Under the pieces are notes generated by a model. That model was not told the DNA's origin and ran no database searches. It was given only the letters and a program-made list of their open reading frames with translations. From contig NZ_QRHA01000007.1 in NCBI RefSeq assembly GCF_003367475.1, positions 1 through 64,000 on the forward strand: DNA of 64,000 bases. Direction: 5' to 3'. This DNA comes from Alteromonas aestuariivivens (GTDB taxonomy: Bacteria > Pseudomonadota > Gammaproteobacteria > Enterobacterales > Alteromonadaceae). Positions 1 through 7,120 of the stretch are shown here, in pieces. Positions within the stretch are counted from its first letter, which is position 1, and every line of letters begins with the position of its first letter. The position numbers and the translations under genes are program-made.

Positions 1-220
1 GCCTCAGCAAAACGCATACATCGAACGTCACAACCGAACAATGCGTTACAGCTGGGTCAGTAAGCACCTGTTCGAATCAATCGAAGAGGTGCAGGACTAT
101 GCAACGAAGTGGCTGTGGTTTTACAATCACGAACGACCACACAAAGCCAACGGTGGAAAACCACCTTTGATGGCAGCATAACTTCTACTTTTAGCGTCAG
201 TTAAAAATGGGAGGATTACC
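1..220 (+). mobile_element. Right end of an IS3-family insertion sequence (partial)
   Basis: The window opens inside an IS. The transposase reading frame ends at 181 and the remaining ~40 bases are the IS terminal region. The neighbouring integrase frame on the minus strand runs into this terminal region and finds its stop there, which places the IS/target junction at about 213-221. The left end of the IS lies outside the window, so its exact inverted repeat and target duplication cannot be read. Confidence 0.7.
2..181 (+). CDS. IS3-family transposase, C-terminal fragment (DDE integrase core)
   Basis: Only the last 59 codons are in the window, ending in TAA at 179-181. The visible peptide has the QNAYIERHNRT stretch, whose glutamate is the third acidic residue of the DDE/rve catalytic triad in IS3-family OrfB, followed by the typical WLWFYNHERPH near the C-terminus and a KPP motif close to the end. 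The family would cut and join the IS ends together with an OrfA product encoded upstream, outside the window. Nothing suggests it is broken within the visible part, but activity cannot be judged from a fragment. The assignment to the IS3 family is clear; the subgroup is not. Confidence 0.85.
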   Translation, partial: PQQNAYIERHNRTMRYSWVSKHLFESIEEVQDYATKWLWFYNHERPHKANGGKPPLMAA

Positions 221-1210
221 CGCCGTCCAAGTAGGGCGGTAGATTTGTTGTGTATAAGCTTTTGCTACGACCTCATCATTTCTTACATACACGTTTGTTA
301 ATAATCTATTAGATTTTAACTTTTCGGGGCTTTGTTCCCGTTCCTCAATAATGAGATTAAAATATTTTCGCCAGATTTTATTTTTGAAATATACAGTTCG
401 TTCTCCGCTTTTCGAGTAACGTCTGGGATAGTAAACACTCGTAATGCCATCTTTTTGAACGTTATATTGCTCCTTGCTTGACCTTAGAATCTCTATAGGG
501 CGACCGCCTGTAAGCATTAAAGTCAATACAACAAATTTTCCTTCGATGGATGTGTTCAAGGAATCTATAAATTTAGATACTTTTTTGTAGCTCAGACTAC
601 TGTATACAGTTTTGTCAGTCTGTCCGTCATTATGAAAGTTTACTGGTCGAATAGGGTTCTCGGTAAAGTAATCCTTTTTGACCAGTGTGTTGAACACTGC
701 TCTTAGCATCATATAGAACTTTCTTTTTGTTACTTCCTTTGTAGGCTTCGCTCTTCTCCACGAATCAATGTCTTCATTCCCAATATCTCTCAACTTTTTA
801 CCAAGTAGATGAGGAAATTCATTTTTTATTCTTGAAATAGTTAGCTCGGTTACTGGCTTTGCTATTTCTCTTCTGTCTTGTCGGTATCTTAAGTCGATGT
901 ACTCCCCTAGAGTCATGGAGGTTATGTACGGCGAATAAGTTTCAGATTGTTTGAGCATGTTGGCGGCAGCTAAGCGAGCCTGTTGTAGTGTCATGCCCTC
1001 ACCAGATTCGAATTGATCAAACCGATCTAGCCGCTTCATCCTTCGATCTACATAAACGTAAAACGTTTTGGCTGTTTTGGTCAGTCGTAGTATCAAACCC
1101 TTCTGGTCTGAATCGTAAAAGTCTTTACTTTGTCTACCATTCAGGTCTTCTCCCTTGAGTTGGGATATTGATGTTTTACTCAGACGAAAGCGGCTATTAC
1201 TTTGTTTCAA
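197..1210 (-). pseudogene. P4-like tyrosine integrase, C-terminus removed by IS insertion
   Basis: A 337-residue tyrosine recombinase. Residues ~10-60 match the Arm/DUF4102 DNA-binding type (KGLILRLTKTAKTFYVYVDRR), residues ~95-185 look like the SAM-like core-binding domain, and the catalytic domain begins at ~205 with the first catalytic arginine in LTGGRPIE (Arg237). The HxxR box and the nucleophilic tyrosine that should follow are absent: the frame ends in six residues (NPPIFN) encoded by the IS terminal region. The enzyme is therefore almost certainly inactive. It is transcribed away from the truncated tRNA gene at 1429-1469, the usual arrangement of an integrative element next to its attachment site. 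The gene is AT-rich compared with the flagellar genes. Confidence 0.85.
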
Positions 1211-1221
1211 AATAATGCTCC

Positions 1222-1240
1222 ATAGTGCAGCAATAGTGCA
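1222..1240. repeat. Two 8-bp direct repeats one helical turn apart upstream of the integrase
   Basis: ATAGTGCA occurs at 1222-1229 and again at 1233-1240, just upstream of the integrase start at 1210. Equal-sense short repeats spaced 11 bp apart near an integrase promoter are typical of arm-type integrase or excisionase sites, but this role is inferred only from position and spacing. Confidence 0.4.
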
Positions 1241-1317
1241 TTAGCTCTATAGGTTTCAATATTGAACTCTATATAACAAAATGATATTATAGATATATAA
1301 TAAATAATTATAGGTAA

Positions 1318-1368
1318 TATACCACGTATTAATTGCCTTTCAAGGCTTCTGAATTAATGGGTGGTATA
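1318..1368. repeat. Long imperfect inverted repeat in the AT-rich element end
   Basis: The arms 1318-1334 and 1352-1368 are 17 bases each and match at 15 positions (TATACCAC-nn-ATTAATT). Between them 1335-1346 (GCCTTTCAAGGC) forms a further small hairpin. Together they make one extended stem-loop in the 219-base gene-free stretch between the integrase and the tRNA fragment. It could be an integrase/Xis binding structure or an RNA hairpin; there is no T-run after it, so a terminator is not favoured. Confidence 0.55.
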
Positions 1369-1428
1369 TAACAAGAAATTAAATGAGCCAAAATTTGACA
1401 AAAATTTCACGCTCATTCTAAAGATGTG

Positions 1429-1469
1429 GCTTAGGAGGCTCTTGTTTTATCCAGTTAAACTATGGGGAC
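1429..1469 (-). tRNA. Truncated tRNA-Arg (CCU): 5' half only, probable attachment site
   Basis: Read on the minus strand from 1469 the sequence gives a normal acceptor strand GTCCCCA, a D-arm (GTTTAACTGGATAAAAC), the 5' anticodon stem AGAGC and the loop CTCCTAA (1437-1431) with anticodon CCU. The matching 3' stem should be GCTCT but reads GCCAC, and no T-arm or 3' acceptor follows, so homology stops within two bases of the loop. This is what is left when an integrase recombines in the anticodon loop. The promoter of the tRNA gene (1508-1535) is intact. The 3' half is not in the window. E. coli argW, also tRNA-Arg(CCU), is a known integration site. Confidence 0.8.
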
Positions 1470-1507
1470 GTAACTGACTGATGTCTGCCACCATTCAGAT
1501 GCGCCCC

Positions 1508-1535
1508 ATTATAACGGGCATTTCACAGAGTGAAA
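1508..1535 (-). promoter_or_regulatory. Sigma-70 promoter of the tRNA-Arg gene
   Basis: On the minus strand a perfect TATAAT (-10, 1508-1513) is preceded at 16 bp by TTTCAC (-35, 1530-1535). It lies about 38 bases before the tRNA 5' end at 1469 and directly behind the flgT stop codon, so it should drive the tRNA gene and now reads into the integrated element. Confidence 0.6.
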
Positions 1536-1538
1536 GGC

Positions 1539-2726
1539 CTAACGTTTGGTAACAAAATCATTTGGCTGAATATTCGCCAGAATTCCATTGTCTTCAGCGA
1601 CAACCGTAGCCGTGTCGGCAAATGCCTCAATCACGCGCACCCTGGTTGGGTAGAGCCGGTATTGCTGGTATTCCTGTCCGTACTGATTGGTAAAGCGTTC
1701 TGTCTGGTACAGTGAGAGAATGTCACCCACCGCAACCCCGTGCGCCAGTCCAACTGATACGTCCAGCTGATCGTTGTTTACTCTGAGGACCCTGCCTGTT
1801 AGTGGCTGGCAGGCAAGCGCATCGGTAACGTCCCGACTTATTTCTGATAATACGGAGCTTATCATTGCACCGTACTGAGATTGCCAGAAGGCTTGGCCGG
1901 CAACGTCCACCTGGCTGAAGCGGTCAAACTCCCACTGGGCCGAATTGTGATACTGCCGGCTGAAAATACGCGCTCCATTGACGCTGTCGATGATATCGAT
2001 TTGAAGGGCAAATTGCCTTGTTGCGTTATCTGCCTGCCAGAACGTCGCCAGCGATGGTGGTTTTCTCTCAAGGCTCAAATCTGTAACAGACGCCGCTAAT
2101 GTGTATTGGGATTTACCCTGTCTGGCCAGCGCCGGGGCCTGCTCCATTACCGGTGAATCCCACCACTTAACCGCATAGGGTGAAATGTGCTGAATGGTAA
2201 CCGCGGATTGCTGATGTCGCAGAGTGTTTTTCAGCGCTACCGGCAATTCTGCGCTTAACGCCTGTATCTGGCCATCCTGTGCCTGTGCGGGATGCTGCAG
2301 AGGGAAGTGACTGGTGGCGATATATTTTTGCAGGACAGCGGAATTGCACTGGTCAGCAGAAGCAAAAATATCAGCTCGTAGGGTTACGGTAATGTAATCA
2401 GCATGCCATTTTTCACGAACCAGCTCCACGTCATTTACTTCGCCATTGGCAGATACCTGAAAGGATTCGCTGCTCAGCAGGCCGTTGGTCAGGGTCTGGA
2501 CACTGTGCACAGAGGCTCCGGCGAACAGTAAGGCTTGTTTTATTGCTTCCTCGGTCGCCTGCTTGCGAGCTGCCTCCTTATTGCCGTTAACAATGACAGC
2601 CTGGCCTTGTGCTTCGTACCAGGCGGCAGGGACTTGCCACGACAACAGGCTTGCCAGGCAAAGTGTGGCATACCGGAATTGCCGTGAAAAAGTTTTGCTT
2701 GAAAGATTGTTGAGCCAGTTTTTCAT
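1539..2726 (-). CDS. flgT: Flagellar assembly protein FlgT (H-ring)
   Basis: 395 residues. An N-terminal signal peptide ends near the PAAW at ~residues 33-36, so the protein goes to the periplasm. The following part (WYEAQGQAVIVNGNKEAARKQATEEAIKQALLFAG) is the characteristic FlgT N-terminal domain, and the C-terminal ~80 residues form the small beta domain (GRVLRVNNDQLDVSVGLAHGVAVGDILSLY) seen in this family. FlgT builds the H-ring around the LP ring of polar sheathed flagella in Vibrio and relatives and is needed for motor assembly outside the cell. It is divergent from flgP, as in related bacteria, and its stop lies right beside the tRNA promoter. Function is known from the family; length and domain order fit a complete gene. 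Confidence 0.9.
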   Translation of the reverse strand: MKNWLNNLSSKTFSRQFRYATLCLASLLSWQVPAAWYEAQGQAVIVNGNKEAARKQATEEAIKQALLFAGASVHSVQTLTNGLLSSESFQVSANGEVNDVELVREKWHADYITVTLRADIFASADQCNSAVLQKYIATSHFPLQHPAQAQDGQIQALSAELPVALKNTLRHQQSAVTIQHISPYAVKWWDSPVMEQAPALARQGKSQYTLAASVTDLSLERKPPSLATFWQADNATRQFALQIDIIDSVNGARIFSRQYHNSAQWEFDRFSQVDVAGQAFWQSQYGAMISSVLSEISRDVTDALACQPLTGRVLRVNNDQLDVSVGLAHGVAVGDILSLYQTERFTNQYGQEYQQYRLYPTRVRVIEAFADTATVVAEDNGILANIQPNDFVTKR

Positions 2727-2780
2727 GTATCAGTTGCCATTTTACTGCCGGGTGCGGAGAAAAACGGGCTTGTTGCCTGC

Positions 2781-2806
2781 CTATCTGCCCTTAATTAAGG
2801 GCTTTA
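2781..2806 (-). promoter_or_regulatory. Possible sigma-28 promoter of flgT, overlapping a perfect palindrome
   Basis: On the minus strand TAAAGCCC (2806-2799) is followed after 10 bases by GCAGATAG (2788-2781), compared with TAAAGTTT-N11-GCCGATAA; the spacer is one short. The site overlaps the perfect 16-bp palindrome GCCCTTAATTAAGGGC (2787-2802), so an operator or activator site is the alternative reading. Confidence 0.35.
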
Positions 2807-2878
2807 CCCCTTCCGGGTAAGCCGCCATTGTTTCGTTTTATTGAGTCTGTATAAGCACAATGCGTTCCTAAATTTCCC

Positions 2879-2894
2879 AGGCACGGAATTTGCT
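2879..2894 (+). promoter_or_regulatory. Sigma-54 promoter of flgP
   Basis: AGGCACGGAATTTGCT matches the -24/-12 consensus TGGCACG-N4-TTGCW at all key positions: GG at 2880-2881, GC at 2892-2893, 10-bp spacing between them. It lies 76 bases before flgP. The perfect palindrome at 2787-2802 is centred about 110 bp before the predicted start, a usual place for an activator such as FlrC or FlrA. Confidence 0.75.
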
Positions 2895-2970
2895 GAGTTC
2901 GGGTACAACAGAAAATTCCTGCCGCGCCTGAAATGCAGGTCCGGTCGTCAACACAACACTGAGGCAACGG

Positions 2971-3444
2971 ATGAGAAGTTATACCGTCATCACAACATTA
3001 CTGCTGGGCGTCAGTGCCCTGTCGCTGAGTGCGTGCAGCCATCTGGTTGACAAACATGTGGAATGGGAAAGAATCGAACCACAAACTTATCCGGTACTCA
3101 ATGCTGTTGGTTATGCGCCTATCGCATCCCAGCGGGGGCAGACCGACGGTCAGAGAATGCTGCTTGCCATGAAAGCGTCAAAACTCGATGCCTATCGTGA
3201 ACTTGCAGAACAGGTTTATGGGCAGCGCATTGACGGCGAACTGTCGGTGGCTAATCTGGTTGTTGAGGACGCCCGTCTCCAGTCTTCCGTTCAGGGTGTG
3301 ATTCGTGGTGCGGAGGTAGTGAAAACCTACGCGATAGGTGAAGATACCTATGTGACCGAACTCAAGCTGGACATGCAGAAGGTGTACGATATTTACCTGA
3401 CTACTGCCAAACCCAAACGAATCAAGGCAGTTAAGTATTACTGA
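2971..3444 (+). CDS. flgP: Flagellar outer-membrane lipoprotein FlgP
   Basis: 157 residues with a lipoprotein signal peptide; the lipobox LSLSAC puts the lipidated cysteine at residue 22 and the next residue is Ser, favouring outer-membrane sorting. The mature part has the LPP20-type core (NAVGYAPIASQRGQTDGQRMLLAMKASKLDAYRELAEQVYG split over residues ~46-85), diagnostic for FlgP. In Vibrio and Campylobacter FlgP forms the basal disk or stabilises the sheathed motor. The usual partner flgO is not next to it here. A GAGG ribosome-binding site precedes the ATG, and a good sigma-54 promoter lies upstream. Confidence 0.88.
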   Translation: MRSYTVITTLLLGVSALSLSACSHLVDKHVEWERIEPQTYPVLNAVGYAPIASQRGQTDGQRMLLAMKASKLDAYRELAEQVYGQRIDGELSVANLVVEDARLQSSVQGVIRGAEVVKTYAIGEDTYVTELKLDMQKVYDIYLTTAKPKRIKAVKYY

Positions 3445-3472
3445 TGGGCTAAGCGCCTGTTAAAAGTAATTT

Positions 3473-3494
3473 ATGCCAGCCCGTGAACTGGCAT
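3473..3494. terminator. Hairpin between convergent flgP and flgN
   Basis: ATGCCAG-N8-CTGGCAT forms a 7-bp stem between two converging genes. It lacks a clear T-run on either strand, so it is only a candidate bidirectional terminator. Confidence 0.4.
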
Positions 3495-3519
3495 TAAAGT
3501 GATAGCCGTTTTATGAGGC

Positions 3520-3954
3520 TCAGGCCCGGTATCCTTTGCTGGCAGAGGCGCCGCTGGTTTTGCCTTTTTTGTCGTATGTCATTGACTCTTTTGCCCGTAC
3601 TTCCATCATCAGATTACGTAGATGTGTCAGTCTCAACTGACCCTGTTCGACGGCTTTCTGGTTGATTTCAGTGCGATATTTGCATTCGTCAAGCAACGAT
3701 TGAGCAGTGGAAATGAGGTGTTGCTCTTCGTCGCTGAGAGCCTCTTGGGCTATTTTTTGCTGATGCAGCGGTGTAACTTCGGCATCCAGTTTCTGGATCT
3801 GTTCCAGTGTCTGTTCTTTTTCGTTGAGCAGTGTCATCAGCGCCTCGGCATCACGGCAACTTATCAGGTGAAGCTCCTGCTCCAGCAAGCCGGACAGGGC
3901 TTGCAGGTTTTCAACCTGTTGCTGTAATGCCAGATGCAGAGATTGCCCCGTCAT
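3520..3954 (-). CDS. flgN: FlgN, export chaperone for FlgK and FlgL
   Basis: Start chosen at the ATG at 3954 (MTGQSLHLALQQ), which has an AGG upstream and follows flgM by 7 bases; the open frame continues 25 codons further up but those overlap flgM and do not fit the family. The product is 144 residues, nearly all helical and glutamine/leucine/glutamate-rich, with the FlgN core HLALQQQVENLQALSGLLEQE and a Lys-rich C-terminal tail. FlgN keeps the hook-filament junction proteins FlgK and FlgL soluble and delivers them to the export gate. It forms an operon with flgM, the standard arrangement. Confidence 0.85.
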   Translation of the reverse strand: MTGQSLHLALQQQVENLQALSGLLEQELHLISCRDAEALMTLLNEKEQTLEQIQKLDAEVTPLHQQKIAQEALSDEEQHLISTAQSLLDECKYRTEINQKAVEQGQLRLTHLRNLMMEVRAKESMTYDKKGKTSGASASKGYRA

Positions 3955-3961
3955 CAAGAAC

Positions 3962-4294
3962 CTACGACTTAATACCGAACACCTGGGCTTCCAGGCGGGC
4001 AATCTTTCTGGCCATTGAATCTGGATCAATGCGGTACTGGCCGCTTTGTATTGCCTTTTTAAGCTTGTCGACTTTTTCCTGGTTTACCGGAGCTTCACTG
4101 GCACGCTTCTGCACCTGGTTTAACTGCTGGGCAGATTGAGTCAACGATACGGAATCCTGACGTGGCTGAGCTGTAACTGCAGCTTTGTTGGCTGCCTGTT
4201 GCTGCGCCTCAGTCTGGTTCTGGGACTGTTGGTTGGTGATCTTGTTTTCGAGCGGGGCTTTCGGACCGCCCCCATTTACATTATTAATTGCCAT
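3962..4294 (-). CDS. flgM: Anti-sigma-28 factor FlgM
   Basis: 110 residues. The N-terminal half is Gln/Asn/Ala-rich and expected to be disordered for export; the C-terminal half carries the sigma-28-binding helices (DSVSLTQSAQQLNQVQKRA and VDKLKKAIQSGQYRIDPDSMARKI). The KAI..G.Y.ID....A..I signature is the FlgM hallmark. It holds FliA inactive in the cytoplasm until the completed hook exports it. Its own promoter is a perfect sigma-28 site (4331-4357), giving the expected feedback loop. Flagellin, FlgK/FlgL chaperone and regulator genes elsewhere in the window belong to the same checkpoint. Confidence 0.92.
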   Translation of the reverse strand: MAINNVNGGGPKAPLENKITNQQSQNQTEAQQQAANKAAVTAQPRQDSVSLTQSAQQLNQVQKRASEAPVNQEKVDKLKKAIQSGQYRIDPDSMARKIARLEAQVFGIKS

Positions 4295-4330
4295 ATCTCA
4301 TTCCACTACCTGTATAACACCTCAGTATGG

Positions 4331-4357
4331 TTATCGGCAGTACTGACCCATTCTTTA
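4331..4357 (-). promoter_or_regulatory. Sigma-28 (FliA) promoter of flgM-flgN
   Basis: On the minus strand TAAAGAAT (4357-4350), an 11-base spacer, then GCCGATAA (4338-4331). The -10 element is identical to consensus and the spacer is exact, 37 bases before the flgM start. Confidence 0.85.
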
Positions 4358-4389
4358 GCACCAATCACGTGATTTTTCGGCTTTTTCGG

Positions 4390-5142
4390 TTATAAATTTA
4401 CCACTACTTCCTGGGTGCTGGCTACCTCAGCAATCACAGACTTCTGCGATTGGGCGTTGATGACCTCAATGGTATCACCAATCACGCCATCCTGCTGGGC
4501 GATTCCGGCGGTTTTTACCCGCATTACGTTGGTCCCGGCGCTTATTGTAATACGATCACCTTTACAAACAAAGCACAGCATGTTTGTCTGAATCGGCTGG
4601 CCAGGTCTAACTCTGTGCTTCATGCGGGCGCCAATCAAATCCTTTATGTTGGTGAAGGCTGTGTGCCGGAGTCGATTTACTTCAATGTCGGCAAGTTCGA
4701 GATTTTGTGAAGTCAGCAGAGTGCCGGGGCTAATCATGCCCGATGTTACGACCACACTGCGGGTGCGGGTAATTCTGGCGTTGGTGAACAGGTACCAGTC
4801 GTTGTTAGCGCAACTGACGCGCACCGACAGATAGGACTGTAGCAGTGCTTCGTCACCAACATGATACTGAAAGCCGGTAGGGCAGTCCGGAATGGAAATT
4901 CTGGAGTCGATGGCAACCATGTCGATATGGAGCTTGTCATCTTCATTCATGGTGCCGATGGCCTGCTGCAGGTATTGCTGAGCGCCCTGGCTCAGATGCT
5001 CATGCCGTGTTTGGGGTTCGACAGCAAGTGCAGTAGCTGGGGTTAAAAAGATGAGCATTAACAGCAGAATAGTGGCCGTGATTGGAGCAAATGCTGTGCA
5101 ACCTACTCTAAACCAAATTTTTTCGTGTTCACGTGAAGTCAT
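4390..5142 (-). CDS. flgA: Flagellar P-ring assembly chaperone FlgA
   Basis: Start placed at ATG 5142 (MTSREHEKIWF), giving 250 residues with a single N-terminal hydrophobic signal segment ending near ATALA; the frame is open to an ATG at 5175 that would add 11 residues, and neither start has a convincing ribosome-binding site. The C-terminal half is the SAF/ChapFlgA domain (SGMISPGTLLTSQNLELADIEVNR, then RMKHRVRPGQPIQTNML and the terminal GDTIEVINAQSQKSVIAEV). FlgA works in the periplasm in P-ring (FlgI) assembly. Two cysteines in FVCKG and PDCPTG may matter for folding. It precedes flgM on the same strand, as in Vibrio and Shewanella. Confidence 0.88.
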   Translation of the reverse strand: MTSREHEKIWFRVGCTAFAPITATILLLMLIFLTPATALAVEPQTRHEHLSQGAQQYLQQAIGTMNEDDKLHIDMVAIDSRISIPDCPTGFQYHVGDEALLQSYLSVRVSCANNDWYLFTNARITRTRSVVVTSGMISPGTLLTSQNLELADIEVNRLRHTAFTNIKDLIGARMKHRVRPGQPIQTNMLCFVCKGDRITISAGTNVMRVKTAGIAQQDGVIGDTIEVINAQSQKSVIAEVASTQEVVVNL

Positions 5143-5190
5143 TTTGTCTATGATTGTGCCATCTGAGCACCGCATTGCAGCGTCAGAATT

Positions 5191-5218
5191 TTGGCGATTT
5201 TACTGTTATGAATATAGT
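5191..5218 (+). promoter_or_regulatory. Possible sigma-70 promoter of cheV
   Basis: TTGGCG (5191-5196), a 16-base spacer and TATAGT (5213-5218), 48 bases before cheV. The match is moderate and no flagellar sigma site was seen in this divergent flgA/cheV region. Confidence 0.35.
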
Positions 5219-5265
5219 GGTAAGGTGCAACGCAATGTTCATGCCCAAAATTGAAGAGGTGAGGT

Positions 5266-6195
5266 ATGTCAGGAATTCTCGACTCCGTTAATCAACGGAC
5301 CCAACTGGTGGGACAAAACCGACTTGAGTTGTTGTTGTTCAGGCTAAACGGTCGGCAGCGATTTGGGATCAACGTGTTTAAGGTCAGGGAGGTGTTGCAA
5401 TGCCCCCCGTTAACCGCAATTCCAAAGCTGAATGCGTTGGTGCGAGGGGTTGCCCACATTCGCGGGCAGGCTATTTCTGTCATTGACCTGAGCATGGCCA
5501 CCGGTGGAAAGCCCATTCAAGACCTCTCCAGCGCTTTCATCATCATCGCCGAATACAATCGCTCCGTGCAGGGATTTTTGGTTGGTGCCGTAGAGCGCAT
5601 CGTGAATACCAATTGGGACAATATCATGCCGCCTCCGAAAGGCAGTGGCCGAGCCAGCTATCTGACAGCGGTTACTGAAGTGGAAAAGGAGTTGGTGGAA
5701 ATTCTCGATGTTGAGAAGATCCTGAATGACATTTCTCCACTCAACAGTGATGTCAGTGAAGAGGTTGCAAAAGGTCTCAGCAGTGAAGGTCACGAGGATA
5801 AAATTATCTTTGTTGCCGATGATTCTGCTGTTGCCCGCGGTCAGGTTGTTAAAGCACTGAGTTCTCTTGGGCTGGAAATTGAGGTTGCCAAAAATGGCGC
5901 TGAAGCCCTTAAACGGCTGCGTGAACTGGCTGAGGAAACCGGCAATGTTACCGACAAGGTTGGGGTACTGGTGTCGGATATTGAAATGCCGGAAATGGAT
6001 GGCTATACCCTCACAGCGGAAGTAAAAAATGCTCCGGAACTGCAAAAATTGAACGTGATTTTGCATACTTCATTGAGCGGCGTTTTCAATCAGGCCATGG
6101 TGCAAAAGGTTGGGGCCGATGATTTCATCGCCAAGTTCCACCCGGATGAACTGGCCACAGCCGTTCAAAAATGGCTTACGGCTCCGGTTAAATAG
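5266..6195 (+). CDS. cheV: Chemotaxis coupling protein CheV (CheW domain + receiver)
   Basis: 309 residues in two domains. Residues ~15-155 are a CheW-like coupling domain (LELLLFRLNGRQRFGINVFKVREV; VRGVAHIRGQAISVIDL). Residues ~178-305 are a response-regulator receiver with the acidic pair in VADDS, the phosphorylatable Asp238 in VLVSDIEMPEMDG and the HTS switch residue. CheV links chemoreceptors to CheA and can act as a phosphate buffer for adaptation. It is followed 15 bases later by cheR. A GAGGTGAG ribosome-binding site precedes the ATG. The pair cheV-cheR before flgB is the usual order in Vibrio and Shewanella. Confidence 0.93.
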   Translation: MSGILDSVNQRTQLVGQNRLELLLFRLNGRQRFGINVFKVREVLQCPPLTAIPKLNALVRGVAHIRGQAISVIDLSMATGGKPIQDLSSAFIIIAEYNRSVQGFLVGAVERIVNTNWDNIMPPPKGSGRASYLTAVTEVEKELVEILDVEKILNDISPLNSDVSEEVAKGLSSEGHEDKIIFVADDSAVARGQVVKALSSLGLEIEVAKNGAEALKRLRELAEETGNVTDKVGVLVSDIEMPEMDGYTLTAEVKNAPELQKLNVILHTSLSGVFNQAMVQKVGADDFIAKFHPDELATAVQKWLTAPVK

Positions 6196-6210
6196 CGGAG
6201 TCGTATACGT

Positions 6211-7044
6211 TTGAAGAACAAAGAAGTATCGGCGGACTGCTACCGAATATTTGGCCAGTACCTGGAATCCCAATGCGGTATTGTGCTGGGCGATAACAAA
6301 CAGTATCTGGTCCGCAGCCGTCTTTCTTCGCTCCTGTACCAGTTTGATTTTGACTCCCTGGACACACTCATTAAAACTGCCATGTCCGGCAGCAACCGGG
6401 TGTTGTTACAACAGGTTATTGACGCCATGACGACCAACGAAACCCTGTGGTTTCGTGATGGCTACCCTTTCGAAGTACTGCAAAAAGACTTGCTCCCAAT
6501 GTTTGCCAGCCTCGGCCGACGTCTGAGGATCTGGAGTGCCGCCTGTTCTTCTGGTCAGGAGCCATATTCAATTGCCATGTCTGTGCTGGAGTATCAGCGT
6601 CGGCAACCGGGCGCATTGCGCATGGGAGTTGAAATTGTAGCAACAGACTTGTCATCCGCGATGCTGGCAAAATCCGATGTGGGCCTGTATGACGAATTGT
6701 CACTGGCCAGGGGCTTGTCGGAAGAACGTCGTGAACGCTTTTTTACCGCTCATGAAGGCGGGTTGCGGCAACTGAAGCCTGAAGTTCGCAATATGGTAAA
6801 GTTTCGCAGCCTCAACCTGCTGCATTCCTATGCGGGCATGGGCACCTTCGATATTGTGTTTTGCCGTAATGTGCTGATTTACTTTGCGCCACCGGTAAAA
6901 CAGAAAATACTGCAACAAATTGCCGCCCTGCAACAGCCAGGCGGCATCCTTTTCCTCGGTGCATCTGAATCTATCAGCAGCGCAGCGGAACTCTATACCA
7001 TGGTTAAGTGCCACCCAGGCCTGTATTACCAGCGTAAGCCCTGA
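6211..7044 (+). CDS. cheR: Chemoreceptor glutamate methyltransferase CheR
   Basis: 277 residues. Residues ~5-65 are the helical N-terminal domain that binds receptors; the rest is the SAM-dependent methyltransferase (TTNETLWFRDGYPFEVL, then RIWSAACSSGQEPYSIAM as SAM motif I, EIVATDLS, and DIVFCRNVLIYF near the end). It methylates receptor glutamates for adaptation. It starts with TTG at 6211; GGAG lies about 10 bases upstream and no ATG fits the conserved N-terminus better. A non-ATG start behind cheV suggests limited, coupled translation. A sigma-54 promoter for flgB begins 32 bases after the stop. Confidence 0.92.
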   Translation: MKNKEVSADCYRIFGQYLESQCGIVLGDNKQYLVRSRLSSLLYQFDFDSLDTLIKTAMSGSNRVLLQQVIDAMTTNETLWFRDGYPFEVLQKDLLPMFASLGRRLRIWSAACSSGQEPYSIAMSVLEYQRRQPGALRMGVEIVATDLSSAMLAKSDVGLYDELSLARGLSEERRERFFTAHEGGLRQLKPEVRNMVKFRSLNLLHSYAGMGTFDIVFCRNVLIYFAPPVKQKILQQIAALQQPGGILFLGASESISSAAELYTMVKCHPGLYYQRKP

Positions 7045-7076
7045 TTCTTAAAAATTAAAAATACATTTCTGAATTT

Positions 7077-7093
7077 TTGGCACCTAATTTGCA
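7077..7093 (+). promoter_or_regulatory. Sigma-54 promoter of the flgBCDE operon
   Basis: TTGGCACCTAATTTGCA matches the -24/-12 consensus (GG 7079-7080, GC 7091-7092). It lies 28 bases before flgB and is followed by an ACGAGGAG ribosome-binding site. FlrC is the expected activator. Confidence 0.85.
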
Positions 7094-7120
7094 AATCCCA
7101 TTGCAAACGAGGAGTTTTTT

